A stretch of 7,493 bases of DNA, from positions 1-7,493 of the forward strand of contig CALWMT010000126.1 in NCBI GenBank assembly GCA_944382045.1, written 5' to 3'. A program made the position numbers and the translations under genes. The notes beneath the pieces were generated by a model. That model did not search any database. It saw only the letters and a list, made by a program, of their open reading frames with translations, and was not told the origin of the DNA. Shown piece after piece: positions 7,113-7,493 of the stretch; the first letter of the stretch is position 1; every line of letters begins with the position of its first letter. This DNA comes from an uncultured Enterocloster sp. GTDB lineage: Bacteria > Bacillota > Clostridia > Lachnospirales > Lachnospiraceae.

Positions 7113-7134
7113 GGCAGTTCTCTTGGAACATGCC
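7113..7134 (-). promoter_or_regulatory. Possible 5'-end hairpin of the Hsp20 transcript
   Basis: On the minus strand GGCA (7134-7131), a bulged T (7130) and GTTC (7129-7126) pair with GAAC (7120-7117) and TGCC (7116-7113) around a 5-base loop. The predicted start point lies at about 7131, so this hairpin would form at or very near the extreme 5' end of the mRNA and could protect it from decay. It lies in a leader of about 94 nt. No ROSE-type thermosensor pairing with the ribosome site was recognised. Confidence 0.4.
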
Positions 7135-7137
7135 CTT

Positions 7138-7165
7138 ATTATAGCACTTCTGTTAGCAGTGTCAA
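7138..7165 (-). promoter_or_regulatory. Consensus sigma-A promoter of the Hsp20 gene
   Basis: On the minus strand the -35 TTGACA (7165-7160) and the -10 TATAAT (7143-7138) both match consensus fully, with a 16-bp spacer. A TG one base before the -10 (TGCTATAAT) makes it an extended -10 as well. Such a strong promoter needs a repressor, which fits the operator overlapping its -35 box. Confidence 0.9.
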
Positions 7166-7179
7166 GAGGTGAGTGCTAA
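7153..7179 (-). promoter_or_regulatory. CIRCE-type operator (HrcA binding site)
   Basis: Read on the minus strand, the left arm TTAGCACTC (7179-7171) is a perfect CIRCE half-site. After exactly 9 bases comes CACTGCTAA (7161-7153), which differs from the canonical GAGTGCTAA at two positions. The element covers the -35 box of the Hsp20 promoter, so HrcA binding would block RNA polymerase. The perfect half-site, correct spacing and heat-shock target make the assignment strong. The hrcA gene itself is not in the window. Confidence 0.88.
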
Positions 7180-7220
7180 TTTGTTTGCAAAAAATAGGCA
7201 TACGATATATCTCTCATCTA

Positions 7221-7229
7221 TGCTATACT
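7221..7229 (+). promoter_or_regulatory. Extended -10 promoter for the right-edge gene
   Basis: TGCTATACT (TG at 7221-7222, -10 box 7224-7229) is a good extended -10. No good -35 is found at 16-18 bp upstream (bases around 7200-7206). The start would be near 7236, just before the inverted repeat, giving a long leader of about 140 nt. Confidence 0.45.
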
Positions 7230-7238
7230 AACAGAGGA

Positions 7239-7268
7239 CAGCTATCGAACAGAGCGAGCCGATAGCTG
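7239..7268 (+). repeat. 9-bp inverted repeat at the 5' end of the leader
   Basis: CAGCTATCG at 7239-7247 and its exact complement CGATAGCTG at 7260-7268 flank a 12-base spacer. No T run follows, so it is not an ordinary terminator. It would form a hairpin at the very start of the predicted transcript, or could be a palindromic protein-binding site just downstream of the promoter. Confidence 0.65.
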
Positions 7269-7375
7269 GCCTGATAAAGAATACAATTATTACTTCCACA
7301 GAAATTAAAAGACCAGTATGTGTTTAAAACGGAAAAAGCACTTTCTATCCTAAAATTTAATGAGGTGAAATTTAT

Positions 7376-7493
7376 ATGAAAAGATTGGAGCCTGAAATTA
7401 TAGATTATTATAACAATGAAGTGGTTATGTTGATAGCCGAAAAATACGGATTGAGTCAAATGGAAGCATTAAAAGCATTTGTATACTCCAAAA
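7376..7493 (+). CDS. Small protein, 3' end outside window; tentatively DUF3791-like
   Basis: The frame starts at ATG 7376, after the ribosome site GAGGTGA at 7362-7368 (7 bases away), and stays open for 39 codons to the edge. The visible part is MKRLEPEIIDYYNNEVV followed by a predicted helix with IAEKYGLSQMEALKAFVYSK. The pattern of a helical N-terminus, a Ser-x-x-Glu-Ala turn and a Phe/Tyr-Ser pair recalls small DUF3791-type proteins, which often lie before DUF3990 genes in toxin-antitoxin-like pairs. This is a loose resemblance only, and no function can be given. Codons are A+T-rich, unlike the genes to the left. The antisense frame here starts at TTG without a ribosome site and is not credible. 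Confidence 0.6.
   Translation, partial: MKRLEPEIIDYYNNEVVMLIAEKYGLSQMEALKAFVYSK

Larger units (their letters stand above)
7180..7375 (+). other. A+T-rich gene-free stretch with promoter and leader of the right-edge gene
   Basis: Together with the Hsp20 leader this makes a region of about 340 bases without a gene. This part is clearly more A+T-rich than everything to the left. It holds an extended -10 promoter near 7221, an inverted repeat at 7239-7268, and otherwise no open frame with a ribosome site. No tRNA, transposase end or target duplication was recognised. The change in base composition suggests separately acquired DNA. Confidence 0.5.

Noticed and set aside
7236..7315. Possible hammerhead-like ribozyme (CTGATAA after a stem, GAAA further on)
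   Set aside because: The core differs from CUGANGA and the three helices needed cannot be drawn.
7223..7459. Minus-strand open frame of 78 codons in the A+T-rich end
   Set aside because: It starts at TTG with no ribosome site, has no family resemblance, and covers the plus-strand gene that has a good ribosome site.
1..7493. CRISPR arrays, tRNA or rRNA genes, insertion sequences
   Set aside because: No regularly spaced repeats, cloverleaf-like segments, rRNA stretches or transposase motifs were found on either strand.

Overview
The window looks like a chromosomal segment of a fairly G+C-rich Firmicute, most likely a Lachnospiraceae-type gut Clostridium. That is an inference from three things: strong AGGAGG-type ribosome binding sites, sigma-A-like promoters including a CIRCE/HrcA-type operator, and the gene families present (Fe-S tartrate/fumarate hydro-lyase, DUF1847, LrgAB, PepF). 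Eight genes are supported. Six are complete, the first lacks its 5' end and the last runs off the right edge.

Layout from left to right. (1) Bases 1-210 are the C-terminal end of an Fe-S hydro-lyase beta subunit or domain (TtdB / class I fumarase C-terminal type), followed by a 15-bp hairpin that is probably its terminator. (2) A promoter near 297-324 drives a cysteine-rich DUF1847 protein and a closely following protein with two GNAT acetyltransferase domains. (3) A near-consensus promoter at 1828-1856 starts a unidirectional run of lrgA, lrgB, pepF (oligoendopeptidase F, M3B metallopeptidase) and a YtcJ-like amidohydrolase. lrgA and lrgB overlap by 4 bases, and no terminator is seen between the later genes, so these four are probably one operon. 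(4) Between the amidohydrolase and a convergent Hsp20 gene lie two separate hairpins, one placed to stop each strand. (5) The Hsp20 gene on the minus strand has a consensus extended sigma-A promoter (TTGACA, 16 bp, TATAAT) whose -35 lies inside an imperfect CIRCE operator, the classic HrcA-repressed heat-shock arrangement. (6) From about 7180 the composition becomes markedly A+T-rich. This stretch holds an extended -10 promoter, a 9-bp inverted repeat at the predicted 5' end of the transcript, and the start of a small protein gene that resembles DUF3791-type proteins only loosely.

How the genes may work together. LrgAB-family proteins have been linked to pyruvate or other small-acid transport in some Firmicutes and to holin-like control of autolysis in staphylococci. 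Here they are co-oriented with a cytoplasmic oligopeptidase and an amide-bond hydrolase, which suggests a salvage or nutrient-turnover operon rather than a lysis switch. No lytST genes are in view. This joint role is inference. No mobile element, CRISPR array, tRNA or rRNA was seen. No clearly new multi-gene system is complete in this window. The least explained part is the A+T-rich right edge.
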